From the NCBI RefSeq assembly GCF_008122525.1, contig NZ_VSRV01000001.1, positions 1,922,001-1,986,000 of the forward strand: a stretch of DNA of 64,000 nt, written 5' to 3'. The notes under the pieces were generated by a model. The model did not search any database, was not told the DNA's origin, and worked only from the letters and a program-made list of their open reading frames with translations. This stretch comes from Marinomonas sp. IMCC 4694 (lineage in GTDB: Bacteria; Pseudomonadota; Gammaproteobacteria; Pseudomonadales; Marinomonadaceae). This document shows, one piece after another, positions 17,837 to 26,989 of this stretch; position 1 is the first letter of the stretch; each line of letters starts with the position of its first letter. The translations under genes and the position numbers were made by a program.

Positions 17837-18646
17837 TTAACCTCCTAACAAACGTTTAATAAAACTTTTTTTCTGAACGTCTAAAAAGCGTAAAGGACGC
17901 TCCTCACCCATCAAACGATCAACCGCATCCATATAAGCCATGCCAGCCTCAGAAGCCGTATCAAGAATCACCGGCGTCCCTTGATTAGACGCTTTTAGAA
18001 CCGCTTCTGATTCAGGAATCACACCGATAAGCGGAATAGCTAAAATATCTTCAACATCCGATACGCTCAACATTTCACCCAACGCCACGCGTCCAGGGTG
18101 ATAACGGGTCAGCAAAAGATGCTCTTCAATGGGCTCTCGCCCTTCTTCAGCACGCTTAGATTTACTTTGAAGAATCCCTAAAATACGGTCAGAGTCACGC
18201 ACAGAAGAAACTTCTGGGTTGGTCACAACGATCGCCGCGTCAGCGAAATACAAGGCCATTTGAGCGCCTTTTTCAATCCCAGCTGGCGAATCACAAATAA
18301 TGTAATCAAAGTCTTCTGCCAAATCGTTCAGAACTTGCTGAACCCCCTCAACACTTAACGCATCTTTGTCGCGAGTTTGAGAAGCTGGCAATATAAACAA
18401 ACCTGGCGTACGTTTGTCTTTGATCAACGCCTGCGACAAGGTTGCTTCTTTATTAATGACATTAACAAAATCGTAGACGACTCGTCGCTCACAACCCATG
18501 ATCAAATCAAGGTTACGCAAACCCACATCAAAATCGATAATAACCGTTTTATGACCCTTCAGTGCGATACCTGTTCCTATGGCTGCACTGGAGGTTGTCT
18601 TGCCGACGCCGCCCTTGCCTGAGGTGACTACTATAATTTTAGCCAA
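17837..18646 (-). CDS. minD: Septum site-determining ATPase MinD (TTG start)
   Basis: A 269-residue ParA-type ATPase that binds the membrane as an ATP dimer and recruits MinC to the poles. The deviant Walker A is GKGGVGKTTSSA near residue 10. Downstream, DFDVGLRNLDLIMG is the switch I region and ICDSPAGIE the Walker B. The C-terminal amphipathic membrane-targeting helix reads KKSFIKRLLGG. I chose TTG 18644-18646 because GGGGGAG lies 6 nt upstream and it gives the usual MAKIIVVTSGKGG start and length (E. coli 270). An upstream ATG at 18685 would add 13 residues that MinD proteins lack. Confidence 0.95.
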   Translation of the reverse strand: MAKIIVVTSGKGGVGKTTSSAAIGTGIALKGHKTVIIDFDVGLRNLDLIMGCERRVVYDFVNVINKEATLSQALIKDKRTPGLFILPASQTRDKDALSVEGVQQVLNDLAEDFDYIICDSPAGIEKGAQMALYFADAAIVVTNPEVSSVRDSDRILGILQSKSKRAEEGREPIEEHLLLTRYHPGRVALGEMLSVSDVEDILAIPLIGVIPESEAVLKASNQGTPVILDTASEAGMAYMDAVDRLMGEERPLRFLDVQKKSFIKRLLGG

Positions 18647-18706
18647 TTCTAACTCCCCCGATACACTCTGATAGAGTTTATCCAATTATAAAATGAAAAA
18701 TGTACG

Positions 18707-19432
18707 TTAAATCGGTGCAATTTCTAAGCTGTCTTCAGCCAAAAACACTTGCGCGCCTTCTTTCCAAACCACTTTTTGAAGTGCATCCATTAGCATAAAA
18801 TTACCGGCAATTGACACTAACTCCGCCTCCAGACTGCGACAAAAAATACGTGCCTCCGTATTCCCTTTCACGCCTGCAAGGGCTCGCCCTCTGAGGGCGC
18901 CGTACACATGGATATTACCGTCAGCTAACACTTCAGCTCCCGCACTTACTTGAGCAAGAATAATTAAATCCCCCTCTGCATAGACCTGCTGACCCGATCG
19001 AATCGGCTTAGTGATCACTTTGGTGACTTGTGGCACAAGGCGCTCTTCAACAACCGTTTTAACCACTACATCAGGGCTAATCTCTGCCTTCACATTAGCC
19101 GATGGTGCGATGGCCCTCGCTTTACTCGCTGGCAACAAAGGGAGTAAAGCAGAGGCTTTCCATGCAGGGAAGTTATCAGGATCGCAACGCCAACCAATAA
19201 CCCCCAACCCCAACTCACTGACCGAGCGGACAAGGGTTTCAAATTGCTCAAGAGTAATGCCACGCTTCATTTTTGAAAGATCAATAATGATCGGCGCCTG
19301 GTTAAAAAAATACGGCACTTGCTCAATCTTCAATTTTAAATGATACACAATATCCTCTAAAGAAAAGGACTGAATCTCGAGTAAAATGGTTGTAACAACG
19401 CTTCCTTTAAGCTGGAAGCCTGAGTCTGTCAT
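18707..19432 (-). CDS. minC: Septum site-determining inhibitor MinC
   Basis: A 241-residue inhibitor of FtsZ assembly. The N-terminal domain (residues about 1-105) acts on FtsZ, and a variable linker follows. The C-terminal beta-helix domain (about 130-235) binds MinD and starts at QQVYAEGDLIILAQVSAGAEV, with GNIHVYGALRGRALAG typical of MinC. AAAGGACAG precedes the ATG. It is first in the min operon, and its promoter should lie in the 286 nt between it and sbcC. Confidence 0.95.
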   Translation of the reverse strand: MTDSGFQLKGSVVTTILLEIQSFSLEDIVYHLKLKIEQVPYFFNQAPIIIDLSKMKRGITLEQFETLVRSVSELGLGVIGWRCDPDNFPAWKASALLPLLPASKARAIAPSANVKAEISPDVVVKTVVEERLVPQVTKVITKPIRSGQQVYAEGDLIILAQVSAGAEVLADGNIHVYGALRGRALAGVKGNTEARIFCRSLEAELVSIAGNFMLMDALQKVVWKEGAQVFLAEDSLEIAPI

Positions 19433-19718
19433 GCAAACTGTCCTTTATTTGACCTTTAATGATTCTAAATAGAATCCAACTATGGTGAATTTACGACCTT
19501 CACTTCAATATTGCTAAATGACATCAACACACAGGCACATAGATAAAACGACCCCGCCAATGTCATGAAATTTATTTATAAACACAAGGCACTAAGAATA
19601 ACGTAAAACATCCAATAATGAACGAAAGAATACGTGGCATTATACTTAAACCCTTGCAATATGATGGAGTTAACGCCATTTCTCTCAACACCTTACTAAC
19701 TTTCTATCTGCCTAGCGC

Positions 19719-22700
19719 TTAATTTAATGACACCAAGAACTCAGCACCAAGACGACTCACACCCAAACCACTTTGCTTGGTTAACTTTATCTGCACCGGA
19801 ATACGCTCTTTCAGCGCACTAATATGACTGATAATCCCGATGGTTTTACCGGAAGAATGCAAATTATCCAACGCGTCCAGCGCGGATTCCAGCGTTTCGC
19901 TGTCTAACGTACCAAAGCCTTCGTCTAAAAATAGAGAATCAATGCTGGTTTTATGAGACACCAAGTCTGACAACGCCAACGCCAACGCCAAACTAACAAG
20001 GAAAGATTCACCGCCTGAGAGGGTTTTCGTATCTCGTGATACATCCGCCTGCCAAGTGTCTACTACCAACAACGACAACACTTCTTCATTGCGCATTAAC
20101 TGATAACGACGATGCAAAATACCCAAATGCTGGTTGGCTAAATACACCAAATGATCCAGCGTGAGACTTTGTGCAAAACGACGGAACTTCGCACCGTCTG
20201 CCGACCCAATCAAATGATTCAAACGACCTAAATGAATCAGTTCATCTCGTATTCTATTCAATTCCTCTACTGACGCTTTGGCTTGCTCTCGCCGTTGATG
20301 TTCTTCCCGTATTTTCTGTGAAACCTCGCCCAGCTGTCGATTTAACTGCTGTCGTTGAACCTCAAACGTCTCGACCAAAGCCACCAGCTCATCGAGCGAA
20401 TCACTCCCCAACAAACCAATGCCAATCAACTCGTTCGTCGGTTTTTGGTTTCTATGGTCAAGCAAAGCGTCTTCCGCCTGCATTAGCAGAGCCGCTTGTC
20501 GAGTCATCGTGTCCTTCAAGGCGACAGACATCTCTTTCAGAGTAGCCAGATCAGTGTCTGTCAAACACGTCCGTTGCCAGGCGCTTTCGTCACTAAAACC
20601 TTTTTCTTTCAGCACAACTTGCCAAGCAGAGTCCGCCGACTCCCACTCTTTACGCAACGCCGCTAAGGATTTTTCAAGAGCTTTTAACGTCGCTGATAAC
20701 GTCGTCAATGCTTCCTGTATGCGCTCTCGTTCTTTCAACGCCGTTTCATAATCTATTCGTTTTCCTGCCAATGCGGCTTGCGCATCGGATCGTACGTCCG
20801 ACAAGGATTTTCCAGCCAGTTTATCAAACAATGCCGCGTCAATTTTATCCCATTCATCACGTAACGTATTTGCCTTTAGCGTGACTTCATTCACTTGAGC
20901 CTCGCCTTCTTTCAACCACTCTTCTAGCACCGAAATTTCATAACCAAGCTGTTCAATTTGCTTCACATGCGCATCATGATTCACTTTCGCGTCTCGCCAT
21001 AATTGCAAGGACATTTGCAATGCAGACAAGGACTCCGTCAGCGGTGACGCCAGATAACGCTCAGGCACACCAGACGCGCTCATAGAAGCCATCAGCGCCT
21101 GCTCAATACGGTCTTTCTCAATGGTTATTTTTTGATATTCCGACTGCTTTGATGCCAGCGTTTGACGAAGTGAGCGCCCCTGAAACTCCAGTTGCTGAAG
21201 TTCTTGCACCATCTGCTGCATTTGCGTGTTGGCGCTGGTGAATTCTTGCTCCAACGCAGTTCGCTGCTGGTGCTTTTCCAACACCGCTTGATTGAGTTCA
21301 AGCACGCCCTGCCACGCTTGCTGAATGTCGGACACACAAGAAGACATTCTAGCCGCGTCAAACACTTTCAGCGGTTCGCTTCCACTCACATTTGTTAAAG
21401 ACATCAAATCATTTAACATCGACAACAATTCGCTCTCTGTGGTCGAGCATTCTTTTATCAACGCGTCTCGCTGATCGTGGCGCATTTCCTGTTCGCGTTC
21501 GACAACCTTTTGATCGGCTTTGAGTGCTTGCCCGGCTTGCACCAATGCATCCAGTTCAGATTGCAATTGCTGCAACCGCGTTTGATTTTCGACATTCACC
21601 GCTTGATGCAACGCTTGGTCAAGGTCGTGTTCATGGGAGCCACACAAAGGACAAGCATCATGCTCGCCCAATGATTGCCGTAATTCGTTCAACGACACAA
21701 TATGTCGCTCAGCGTCCACCAACTTGGCCAGATCCATGCAATGCGCATGTTTCTCTTTGTAGGTTTGTCTTTGCTGTATTAACTGCTCGCCTTGCTTACT
21801 AAGCTGAGCCACTAATGCCTGAATGGCATCATCAATCTGCTGAACTTGTTGGTGTTTACCTTGATACGACTCATAGCGCTGTACTAGCTCAGCGGCTTTT
21901 TGCTGCCTGCCTTCCAAGCCCCGAAAATGATCTTGCCATTCATTCAAATCGCGCCCAGACGACAGGGAATGAAACGCGTCAACAACCAATTTCACTTGTT
22001 GCTCAAGCGCCGCTGCATGACGAGTTTGCGCTTCTAATGCCACTTTGCTCGCCGCAAAGGTATTCAGCGCAGAATCAAGCGCCACTTGCGCAGACGACAC
22101 CTCCGTGGCGATGCGAGTCAACGCTTGATCTTGAGTCTGAATAGACGATTGTTGATATTGCCAATTCGACAGCTGTGCTTCTATTTGCTCTGGCGCTTGC
22201 CACTCAGCCAAACGCGGCTGATTGTTTTCGCAAGCCAATGTGCTTTCGTGGTGTTTTTGCTTCTGCTGAGCTAACGCATTCACACTTTCGAGGTGCTTTT
22301 GCTCAATCGTACTACGTCGATGATTGATCTCTGTAAGTTGCTCATTGACGCTCTCTCGACGAGAAACCAACGGCTGAATACTGTTCGCAATGTCTTCGTT
22401 AAGCGCGTCCCATAGTTGGGTTTGCGTTTCAAATGCCTGCTTGACGTTCTCGGTATGAAGATCAAGCTGTTGAATCACCTTACTTTGCTCAAGCTGTTCC
22501 TGTGAGGCGCCTGACTGTTCACGCTCAAGGTCTGACTTTCGGCGCTGAATGTCTTTCAAACTTTCATACTGAGGACGAAGCGTATTCGCAACACCCGCCT
22601 TTTCTAATGCGTCTTGCTTTGGTTTGAAATCCGCCAACGCCGCGATCGCATTCTCATTGTGTTGCTGGCTTGTCACTAACTGCTTAACAAGGTTCGATTC

Positions 22701-23447
22701 TGTCTGTCGCCACTCAAGATTTGTCTTATGTTGCTTTAGATTGTCAGATAGGGTTTTGTCTTCTGCCGCTAAGCTGGTTTCTTGTTCAATAAGCGCTTGC
22801 AGTGCATCTTCGCTCATCAGTTGACGTTGTGCATTAACCGCTTCCAACTGCGCAATTTTTTGGCGTTCTGTTTTGTGCTTTTCAAACACCCATTTAGACA
22901 CTTGTCCGTAAATTTCTGTGCCCGTTAACTCTTCCAGTAATTCCGCTCGGTCATTGGCGGAAGCATTCAAAAAAGCCGAAAAACCCCCTTGAGCGAGCAA
23001 CATGGACTTGGTAAAGCGTGAAAAATCCAACCCGGTAATTTCAGCAATTTTATCGATTTTTTCGTTAATTTTAGTGGTGATAATAGTGCCGTCTAGCTCA
23101 CACAACTCGCACGTCATTGGTTGCAATTTACCATCACTGTTTCCACGCGCACGACGTTGCCCCCAAAACGCTCGATAGCCTTTGCCTTTTATTTCGAACT
23201 CAACCTCCGCCAAGCACTCTGCTGTATGGCGTGTCATTAACTCATTCTGACTCGGCGAGACTTTGAGCCTTGGTGTTTCGTGGTACAGAGCCAAACAGAT
23301 CGCATCCAATAACGTGGATTTACCCGCGCCCGTTGGACCGACAATGGCAAAGACACCTGCATCGTCAAACGGCGCTTTGGTGAAATCAATTTCCCATTCA
23401 CCTTTTAAGGAATTGATGTTTTTCAGTCGAAGCTTACAAATTTTCAT
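19719..23447 (-). CDS. sbcC: Nuclease SbcCD, ATPase subunit SbcC
   Basis: A 1242-residue SMC-like ATPase that, with SbcD, cuts hairpin and protein-blocked DNA ends. The N-terminal Walker A is GPTGAGKSTLLDAI. Long coiled coils meet at a zinc hook CPLCGS near residue 597. The C-terminal lobe has the ABC signature LSGGESFLVSLALALALSDL and Walker B SLFLDEGFGTLD. It is somewhat longer than E. coli SbcC (1048), mostly in the coiled coil. Its ATG overlaps the sbcD stop (ATGA), giving coupled translation in the order sbcD-sbcC. Confidence 0.95.
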   Translation of the reverse strand: MKICKLRLKNINSLKGEWEIDFTKAPFDDAGVFAIVGPTGAGKSTLLDAICLALYHETPRLKVSPSQNELMTRHTAECLAEVEFEIKGKGYRAFWGQRRARGNSDGKLQPMTCELCELDGTIITTKINEKIDKIAEITGLDFSRFTKSMLLAQGGFSAFLNASANDRAELLEELTGTEIYGQVSKWVFEKHKTERQKIAQLEAVNAQRQLMSEDALQALIEQETSLAAEDKTLSDNLKQHKTNLEWRQTESNLVKQLVTSQQHNENAIAALADFKPKQDALEKAGVANTLRPQYESLKDIQRRKSDLEREQSGASQEQLEQSKVIQQLDLHTENVKQAFETQTQLWDALNEDIANSIQPLVSRRESVNEQLTEINHRRSTIEQKHLESVNALAQQKQKHHESTLACENNQPRLAEWQAPEQIEAQLSNWQYQQSSIQTQDQALTRIATEVSSAQVALDSALNTFAASKVALEAQTRHAAALEQQVKLVVDAFHSLSSGRDLNEWQDHFRGLEGRQQKAAELVQRYESYQGKHQQVQQIDDAIQALVAQLSKQGEQLIQQRQTYKEKHAHCMDLAKLVDAERHIVSLNELRQSLGEHDACPLCGSHEHDLDQALHQAVNVENQTRLQQLQSELDALVQAGQALKADQKVVEREQEMRHDQRDALIKECSTTESELLSMLNDLMSLTNVSGSEPLKVFDAARMSSCVSDIQQAWQGVLELNQAVLEKHQQRTALEQEFTSANTQMQQMVQELQQLEFQGRSLRQTLASKQSEYQKITIEKDRIEQALMASMSASGVPERYLASPLTESLSALQMSLQLWRDAKVNHDAHVKQIEQLGYEISVLEEWLKEGEAQVNEVTLKANTLRDEWDKIDAALFDKLAGKSLSDVRSDAQAALAGKRIDYETALKERERIQEALTTLSATLKALEKSLAALRKEWESADSAWQVVLKEKGFSDESAWQRTCLTDTDLATLKEMSVALKDTMTRQAALLMQAEDALLDHRNQKPTNELIGIGLLGSDSLDELVALVETFEVQRQQLNRQLGEVSQKIREEHQRREQAKASVEELNRIRDELIHLGRLNHLIGSADGAKFRRFAQSLTLDHLVYLANQHLGILHRRYQLMRNEEVLSLLVVDTWQADVSRDTKTLSGGESFLVSLALALALSDLVSHKTSIDSLFLDEGFGTLDSETLESALDALDNLHSSGKTIGIISHISALKERIPVQIKLTKQSGLGVSRLGAEFLVSLN

Positions 23448-24709
23448 ACTTGCTTCTCCTGGCTGTCTTCCATCTCGATCAAACAGTGATTAAATAAATT
23501 GGTTAAGATCACGCTTTCTTCTTCGTCAATGTCTGCGTTGCCTTGTAAGCTTTTTTCAAACACCTCTTTCACGGTCAATTCAGACAAGGTTTGACGCGAT
23601 TCAAACGCCGCCTTTTTTGTGTCCACGGCGCTTTTTCGCATGACTCGAAGCAACTCGATAGACTTGCCTTCTATAGCTTCGACCAATCGTTTATGGACGT
23701 CACTTAAGTATTCGTCCGCAATCACCGTGACTTCTAACCAAAGCATCGTGCCGTCAATAATTGCTAATTTGTCTATCTGCTTCAATACGTCTTTAAGGTT
23801 GCCTTTTAGACTTTGCATAGGTTGAAAAGTTGGAATCGTATGAAGCTGAATCGGCTCTTGTTTCTCGTCAAAAAGATCCATCGCGGGCCCTTGTTCAGCA
23901 AACGCTTCCGTATCAATAACAACCAAGGATTTCTCTCGACCCAACTCATCAAAACTCAATGGAATCGGTGAACCGCTGTAGCGAAAATGACCATCTTTGG
24001 TAATCGCCTGCGCACGGTGAATGTGCCCAAGTGCAAGGTAATCAAATTTAGGGAAAACCGACGTTGGCAAGGCTTCAAGCGTACCAACATAAAGATCACG
24101 CACCGACTCGCTCACTTGCCCGCCCATTGCGGTTAAATGACCGGTTCCAATAATCGGCACAGGTTGTTTGAGGCTTTTATTGTTCTCGCAGGCAAGTTCA
24201 TACACCTGCTGATAAAAAACGCCAATGTGCTGCAATAACCCCAGCTTTTTATCTTGCTCAGACTGACCAGAAATGCTTTTCATAACGTCTTTTGGTCGTA
24301 AATACGGCACCGCACAAACCCAAGCCGCTACTTCACCACTTTTATCTTTTAGCGCAATCACGTGAGACGCTAAGTCTTCAAGGTTTGCCTGACTCGACAC
24401 TTGCGTATCTAGGTAAGAAAGCAGGCTCTTTGATTCATTCAGCATGCTCACTGAATCATGATTACCCGCCACAATGACCAACTGACATTGACGCGCTTTC
24501 ATGTCTAATACCAACTGATGGTACATTTCACGCGCATAACTTGGCGGTGATCCTGTATCAAACATATCACCCGCAATAATCACCGCATCAATCGATTCGC
24601 TGTCCACCAGCGCCAACAACCAATCAATCAATGCCTTATGTTCATCTCGGCGGGATTTTCCCATAAAGTGTTGACCGAGATGCCAATCAGAAGTGTGAAG
24701 AATTTTCAT
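23444..24709 (-). CDS. sbcD: Nuclease SbcCD, phosphodiesterase subunit SbcD
   Basis: A 421-residue Mre11-type Mn2+-dependent nuclease. Metal-site motifs are visible in order: HTSDWHLGQ, AGDMFDTG, AGNHDS, a mid-protein GTGHL and GHIHRAQ. I chose ATG 24707-24709 because the protein then begins MKILHTSDWHLG, as in the family; an in-frame start 27 nt upstream only adds a hydrophobic extension. It forms an operon with sbcC through a 4-nt overlap. The [2Fe-2S] protein gene ends 51 nt upstream on the same strand. Confidence 0.95.
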   Translation of the reverse strand: MKILHTSDWHLGQHFMGKSRRDEHKALIDWLLALVDSESIDAVIIAGDMFDTGSPPSYAREMYHQLVLDMKARQCQLVIVAGNHDSVSMLNESKSLLSYLDTQVSSQANLEDLASHVIALKDKSGEVAAWVCAVPYLRPKDVMKSISGQSEQDKKLGLLQHIGVFYQQVYELACENNKSLKQPVPIIGTGHLTAMGGQVSESVRDLYVGTLEALPTSVFPKFDYLALGHIHRAQAITKDGHFRYSGSPIPLSFDELGREKSLVVIDTEAFAEQGPAMDLFDEKQEPIQLHTIPTFQPMQSLKGNLKDVLKQIDKLAIIDGTMLWLEVTVIADEYLSDVHKRLVEAIEGKSIELLRVMRKSAVDTKKAAFESRQTLSELTVKEVFEKSLQGNADIDEEESVILTNLFNHCLIEMEDSQEKQV

Positions 24710-24760
24710 TAATAAAATCCAATAAATACAAAGCACAAAGCCAAAAAAGGTCTAATAAAA

Positions 24761-25621
24761 TTAACGAACAAAATGCAACTGATTCATTCGAATCCTCAAA
24801 GGACGAAGCGATTGTTCCCAATCTTTCGCTGAGATTTTTTGACCATGATAAATAATCTGTAAAACACCACTTCCTGCATTGGCAAGCGCGTCACTGAGAA
24901 ACGCAATAAAAGCGTCATCGGTCAAACTAACACTCGGTTTGGGTTGGTTTGGCTTATCATTCGACAGCAAAGAAAAACACCCCAAATACTGAACCGAACA
25001 ATCCACCAAGGCATCACGCCAATACGATTCAAACACGCCATTACTAGAGGAAGAAATCACCACAACGGGCGACTCTGCAACGTCCATTTCGAACAGCAAA
25101 CGCCCTTTTCGAACCCCAGATGACAAGGTCACATTGATCGAAGCATTCTCCGTCAGCAACAACACCTGCTGCCATGCAAGGGCAGACAGCACCGCTTTTT
25201 GAATCAACACGACTAGAGGCGAACCCGCTTGATTCAGCGCCATACAATCGGTAAAGACAGACTCGTCTTCAACAGAAAAAGACACCGACACGCGGTCACC
25301 AAAAGACTCATCACTTGGCCCCAGCAATGTTAGCTCAACCACAGAATCACTCAGTGTACGCTTGGATAAAACAGTAAAGACAGAAGACGCAGACGGCGTC
25401 TGAGTCGTTAACGACATGTCCGACATAACCGATGTTTGACAAGACAAAATAGAGTCACAATTCTGTTGATCATAAAGGCGACACGCACCGCACACACCCG
25501 CTCGACAGCCATGACGAACAAACGCACCTTGATTTAGCAAAGACTCAAGCAAATTTTCGCCATACGGCAGCTCGAAACACGTGCTATTCATTTCTACTGT
25601 TACAACGTCAGAACCCATCAC
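24761..25621 (-). CDS. [2Fe-2S] ferredoxin-domain protein with degenerate reductase-like tail
   Basis: A 286-residue protein whose N-terminus is a plant-type ferredoxin fold: C39-x4-C44-x2-C47 in HGCRAGVCGACR, with C61 (ILSCQT) as the likely fourth ligand. The gap before the last Cys is only 13 residues, against roughly 29 in most relatives. From about residue 80 the rest looks like a ferredoxin-NADP reductase barrel and nucleotide domain (VFTVLSKRTLSDSVVELTLL; SPVVVISSSSNGVFESYW). The flavin-binding RxxS motif and the Gly-rich nucleotide loop are absent, so it may carry electrons without being a reductase. It lies between pyrC and sbcD. I do not recognise a named orthologue. Confidence 0.7.
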   Translation of the reverse strand: MMGSDVVTVEMNSTCFELPYGENLLESLLNQGAFVRHGCRAGVCGACRLYDQQNCDSILSCQTSVMSDMSLTTQTPSASSVFTVLSKRTLSDSVVELTLLGPSDESFGDRVSVSFSVEDESVFTDCMALNQAGSPLVVLIQKAVLSALAWQQVLLLTENASINVTLSSGVRKGRLLFEMDVAESPVVVISSSSNGVFESYWRDALVDCSVQYLGCFSLLSNDKPNQPKPSVSLTDDAFIAFLSDALANAGSGVLQIIYHGQKISAKDWEQSLRPLRIRMNQLHFVR

Positions 25622-25665
25622 TTCATCCTTGTTATGTTACTCTACTAAAGAGCGCTGGCCATAAA

Positions 25666-25694
25666 AAAACCGAATCCATCTTGAACTCGGTTTT
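25666..25694 (-). terminator. Intrinsic terminator after pyrC
   Basis: AAAACCGA (25666-25673) pairs with TCGGTTTT (25687-25694). On the minus strand the stem runs into seven T. It lies about 60 nt past the pyrC stop and before the [2Fe-2S] gene. Confidence 0.85.
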
Positions 25695-25752
25695 ATCGTT
25701 AACACGCCAGAATTAACTATCTATGATAATCGATCTGACGGCTAACACCTTT

Positions 25753-26784
25753 TCACTTCAATTTCCAAGCAACTGGCTTACCCGCAAAGAAAGGCACAAT
25801 AGGCTCGCCATTTGGTAAGGTAATACTTAAAGGCACTTCCCACGATTCACGCACTAACGTGACCGTTTCTGTGTTGCGTGGCAAACCATAAAAGTCCGCG
25901 CCATAAAAACTCGCGAAGCCTTCTAATTTGTCTAGTGCATCAAGTTCGTCAAATACCTGCGTGTACAACTCAAGAGCGGACCAGGCGCTATAACACCCAG
26001 CGCAACCACAATCAGACTCTTTTCGGTGCTTCGTATGAGGTGCTGAATCTGTTCCTAAGAAAAACTTTGACGATCCAGACTGAACCACAGCACGAAGTGC
26101 CTCTTGATGGGTGCTGCGCTTAAGCACTGGTAAACAATAATTATGAGGACGCATACCGCCATCCAGCATGTCGTTACGATTCAACATCAAATGTTGTGGT
26201 GTTATCGTTGCGGCGACACCATCACGGGCGGCCAACACAAAATCAACCGCGTCTTTGGTCGTGATATGCTCAAATACCACCTTTAAATGGGGAACACGCT
26301 CCACGATATTGACCATGTGCTGATCAATGAACTCTTTTTCTCGATCAAATATATCAATGTGTTTTTGAGTTACTTCACCGTGAATCAACAACAGCATGTC
26401 GTTGTCAGCCAAGGCCTCAAATACAGGATACAAAGACTCGAGGGAATTTACGCCGGAGTCTGAATTGGTTGTCGCACCAGCCGGGTACATTTTAGCCGCC
26501 AGCACACCAGCCGCTTTCGCATCTTGAATGTCCTGCACACTGGTCTTATCAGTGAGATAAATAGTCATTACTGGTGTAAAGGTACTGTGCGCAGGACGCA
26601 CCGCTAAAATACGCTCACGATACGCTAACGCCAATGCTGCTGTCGTGACAGGTGGCACCAAATTAGGCATGACAACCGCACGCTCAAAACAACGCGCTGT
26701 AGCAGGAACCGTTTCAAGTAACATGTCTTGATCACGAAAATGCAAATGCCAGTCATCCGGCTTAGTGATAGTAATTTCGTTCAT
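25753..26784 (-). CDS. pyrC: Dihydroorotase PyrC
   Basis: A 343-residue class II dihydroorotase, closing carbamoyl-aspartate to dihydroorotate in pyrimidine synthesis. Zinc ligands and catalytic residues are visible: HxH in WHLHFRD, the carboxylated Lys in AAKMYPAGATTNSDSG, His in LLIHGEV and FEHITTKDAV, and Asp in GTDSAPH. Length matches E. coli PyrC (348). It is monocistronic, with a terminator downstream and a deaD terminator upstream, so it has its own promoter in 26785-26928. Confidence 0.96.
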   Translation of the reverse strand: MNEITITKPDDWHLHFRDQDMLLETVPATARCFERAVVMPNLVPPVTTAALALAYRERILAVRPAHSTFTPVMTIYLTDKTSVQDIQDAKAAGVLAAKMYPAGATTNSDSGVNSLESLYPVFEALADNDMLLLIHGEVTQKHIDIFDREKEFIDQHMVNIVERVPHLKVVFEHITTKDAVDFVLAARDGVAATITPQHLMLNRNDMLDGGMRPHNYCLPVLKRSTHQEALRAVVQSGSSKFFLGTDSAPHTKHRKESDCGCAGCYSAWSALELYTQVFDELDALDKLEGFASFYGADFYGLPRNTETVTLVRESWEVPLSITLPNGEPIVPFFAGKPVAWKLK

Positions 26785-26928
26785 TACTGACCTTTATAGT
26801 TGAGTGTTTCAATGGTTAAATAATTAAAATATGACCGTTAAATAATTAAAACATAGTACCAGAATACAGCAAGCTGGTCATAGCAACCCAACAAAAGCAT
26901 TCCGACAAAGCCCCTTTTTTTTAAGTAC

Positions 26929-26963
26929 AAAAAAGCCGAACCTGTAAAGGGTTCGGCTTTTTT
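26929..26963 (-). terminator. Intrinsic terminator of deaD
   Basis: AAAAAAGCCGAACC (26929-26942) pairs perfectly with GGTTCGGCTTTTTT (26950-26963). This is a strong stem with a T-run on each strand, 27 nt past the deaD stop. Confidence 0.93.
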
Positions 26964-26989
26964 AAATCATCACATCGGGTTAACCAAAC

